A stretch of 64,000 nucleotides of DNA from Thermotoga profunda AZM34c06 (GTDB lineage: Bacteria; Thermotogota; Thermotogae; Thermotogales; DSM-5069), in assembly GCF_000828675.1 (NCBI RefSeq), contig NZ_AP014510.1, positions 1,569,413 to 1,633,412 on the forward strand, read 5' to 3'. Made by a program: the position numbers and the translations under genes. The notes below the pieces were generated by a model that worked only from the letters and a program-made list of their open reading frames with translations, was not told the DNA's origin and ran no database searches. Numbering within the stretch: position 1 is the stretch's first letter; each line of letters starts with the position of its first letter. This document shows, piece after piece, positions 63,762 through 64,000 of this stretch.

Positions 63762-64000
63762 GTGAAATCTGCAAGCATTATAACAATTGGTAGTGAAATA
63801 GTTGAGGGTATTATACTCAATACAAATGCTAAATACCTATCTGAAAAATTGACACAGTCAGGCTTGAAAGTAAAAAGACATCTTTCAGTTGACGACAATC
63901 TGGATGATATTGTCGAAGCAATAAAACTCTCAATGAGAGATTGCGATATGATCATTTTGAGCGGTGGTCTTGGACCCACCGAAGATGACAAGACTCGCGA
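63762..64000 (+). CDS. cinA: CinA-like protein, N-terminal part (partial)
   Basis: The first 79 codons are present and run off the window. ASIITIGSEIVEGIILNTNAKYLSEKL and the closing LSGGLGPTEDD match the MoCF/CinA N-terminal domain (COG1058), which in full-length CinA acts as an ADP-ribose pyrophosphatase linked to a C-terminal NMN deamidase. Whether the C-terminal domain is present cannot be seen. The GTG start follows AGGAGG. Confidence 0.88.
   Translation, partial: MKSASIITIGSEIVEGIILNTNAKYLSEKLTQSGLKVKRHLSVDDNLDDIVEAIKLSMRDCDMIILSGGLGPTEDDKTR

Overview
The window is a gene-dense, AT-rich bacterial chromosome segment, most likely from the Thermotogota and close to Pseudothermotoga/Thermotoga. 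This placement is an inference. It rests on the clpC-radA-disA order, a stand-alone cyclophilin-like DUF369 protein, a Thermotoga-type Sir2, three tandem tRNA genes with encoded CCA, very strong GGAGG ribosome sites and frequent TTG/GTG starts. I see no insertion sequence, prophage, CRISPR array or plasmid-type region. Both ends cut genes: an unidentified protein on the left and cinA on the right.

Layout. 0-2.3 kb: metK-rpsT, a terminator, then a CPBP membrane protease. 2.3-10 kb: clpC-radA-disA (proteolysis, recombination, c-di-AMP), then rpmH-rnpA-yidD-yidC-khpB (ribosome, RNase P, membrane insertion), much of it overlapping or coupled. 9.9-11.3 kb: an unknown minus-strand gene and ispD. 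11.3-11.97 kb: a roughly 700-base gene-free stretch with a promoter, a G+C-richer foldable core and a terminator, which is a candidate non-coding RNA. 12-16.6 kb: livKHMGF amino-acid ABC transporter. 16.8-20.2 kb: DegV, a membrane-anchored periplasmic-binding-like protein and an HD-GYP sensor in one coupled operon. 20.2-20.6 kb: tmRNA. 20.6-25.9 kb (minus): a MacAB-like exporter with two TolC-like proteins. 25.9-29.2 kb (minus): DUF2089 regulator, small membrane protein, DUF4097 and DUF2207, a possible envelope-stress module. 29.3-32.8 kb: pyrH-eno, a probable Mn2+ exporter of the CDF family and a GNAT acetyltransferase. 32.9-39.4 kb (minus): tRNA-Val/Phe/Ala, PfkB kinase-pyrG, a membrane protein with Sir2, a cyclophilin-like protein, and kdgK with an IclR regulator. 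39.5-42.2 kb: uracil permease with a PyrR-like leader, a stand-alone PurH cyclohydrolase domain, ComF. 42.2-55.1 kb: a chemoreceptor followed by a doubled Opp/Dpp-type ABC system with one binding protein. 55.1-59.9 kb (minus): murD-ftsW-murG-murC. 60-63.7 kb: KDPG aldolase with a TctCBA-type transporter. 63.8 kb: start of cinA.

How the parts fit. Several groups link uptake to use or sensing: eda with a tripartite transporter, kdgK with its IclR regulator, and a chemoreceptor directly ahead of the Opp-type transporter. All three binding-protein-dependent transport operons carry a terminator hairpin just after the binding-protein gene, which should let that protein be made in excess over the membrane parts. 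The most interesting less-described points are the orphan RNA candidate at 11.45 kb, the DUF2089/DUF4097/DUF2207 operon with a hairpin that presents a ribosome site in its loop, the very short PyrR-like translational leader of uraA, and the stand-alone IMP cyclohydrolase domain with a changed active-site residue.
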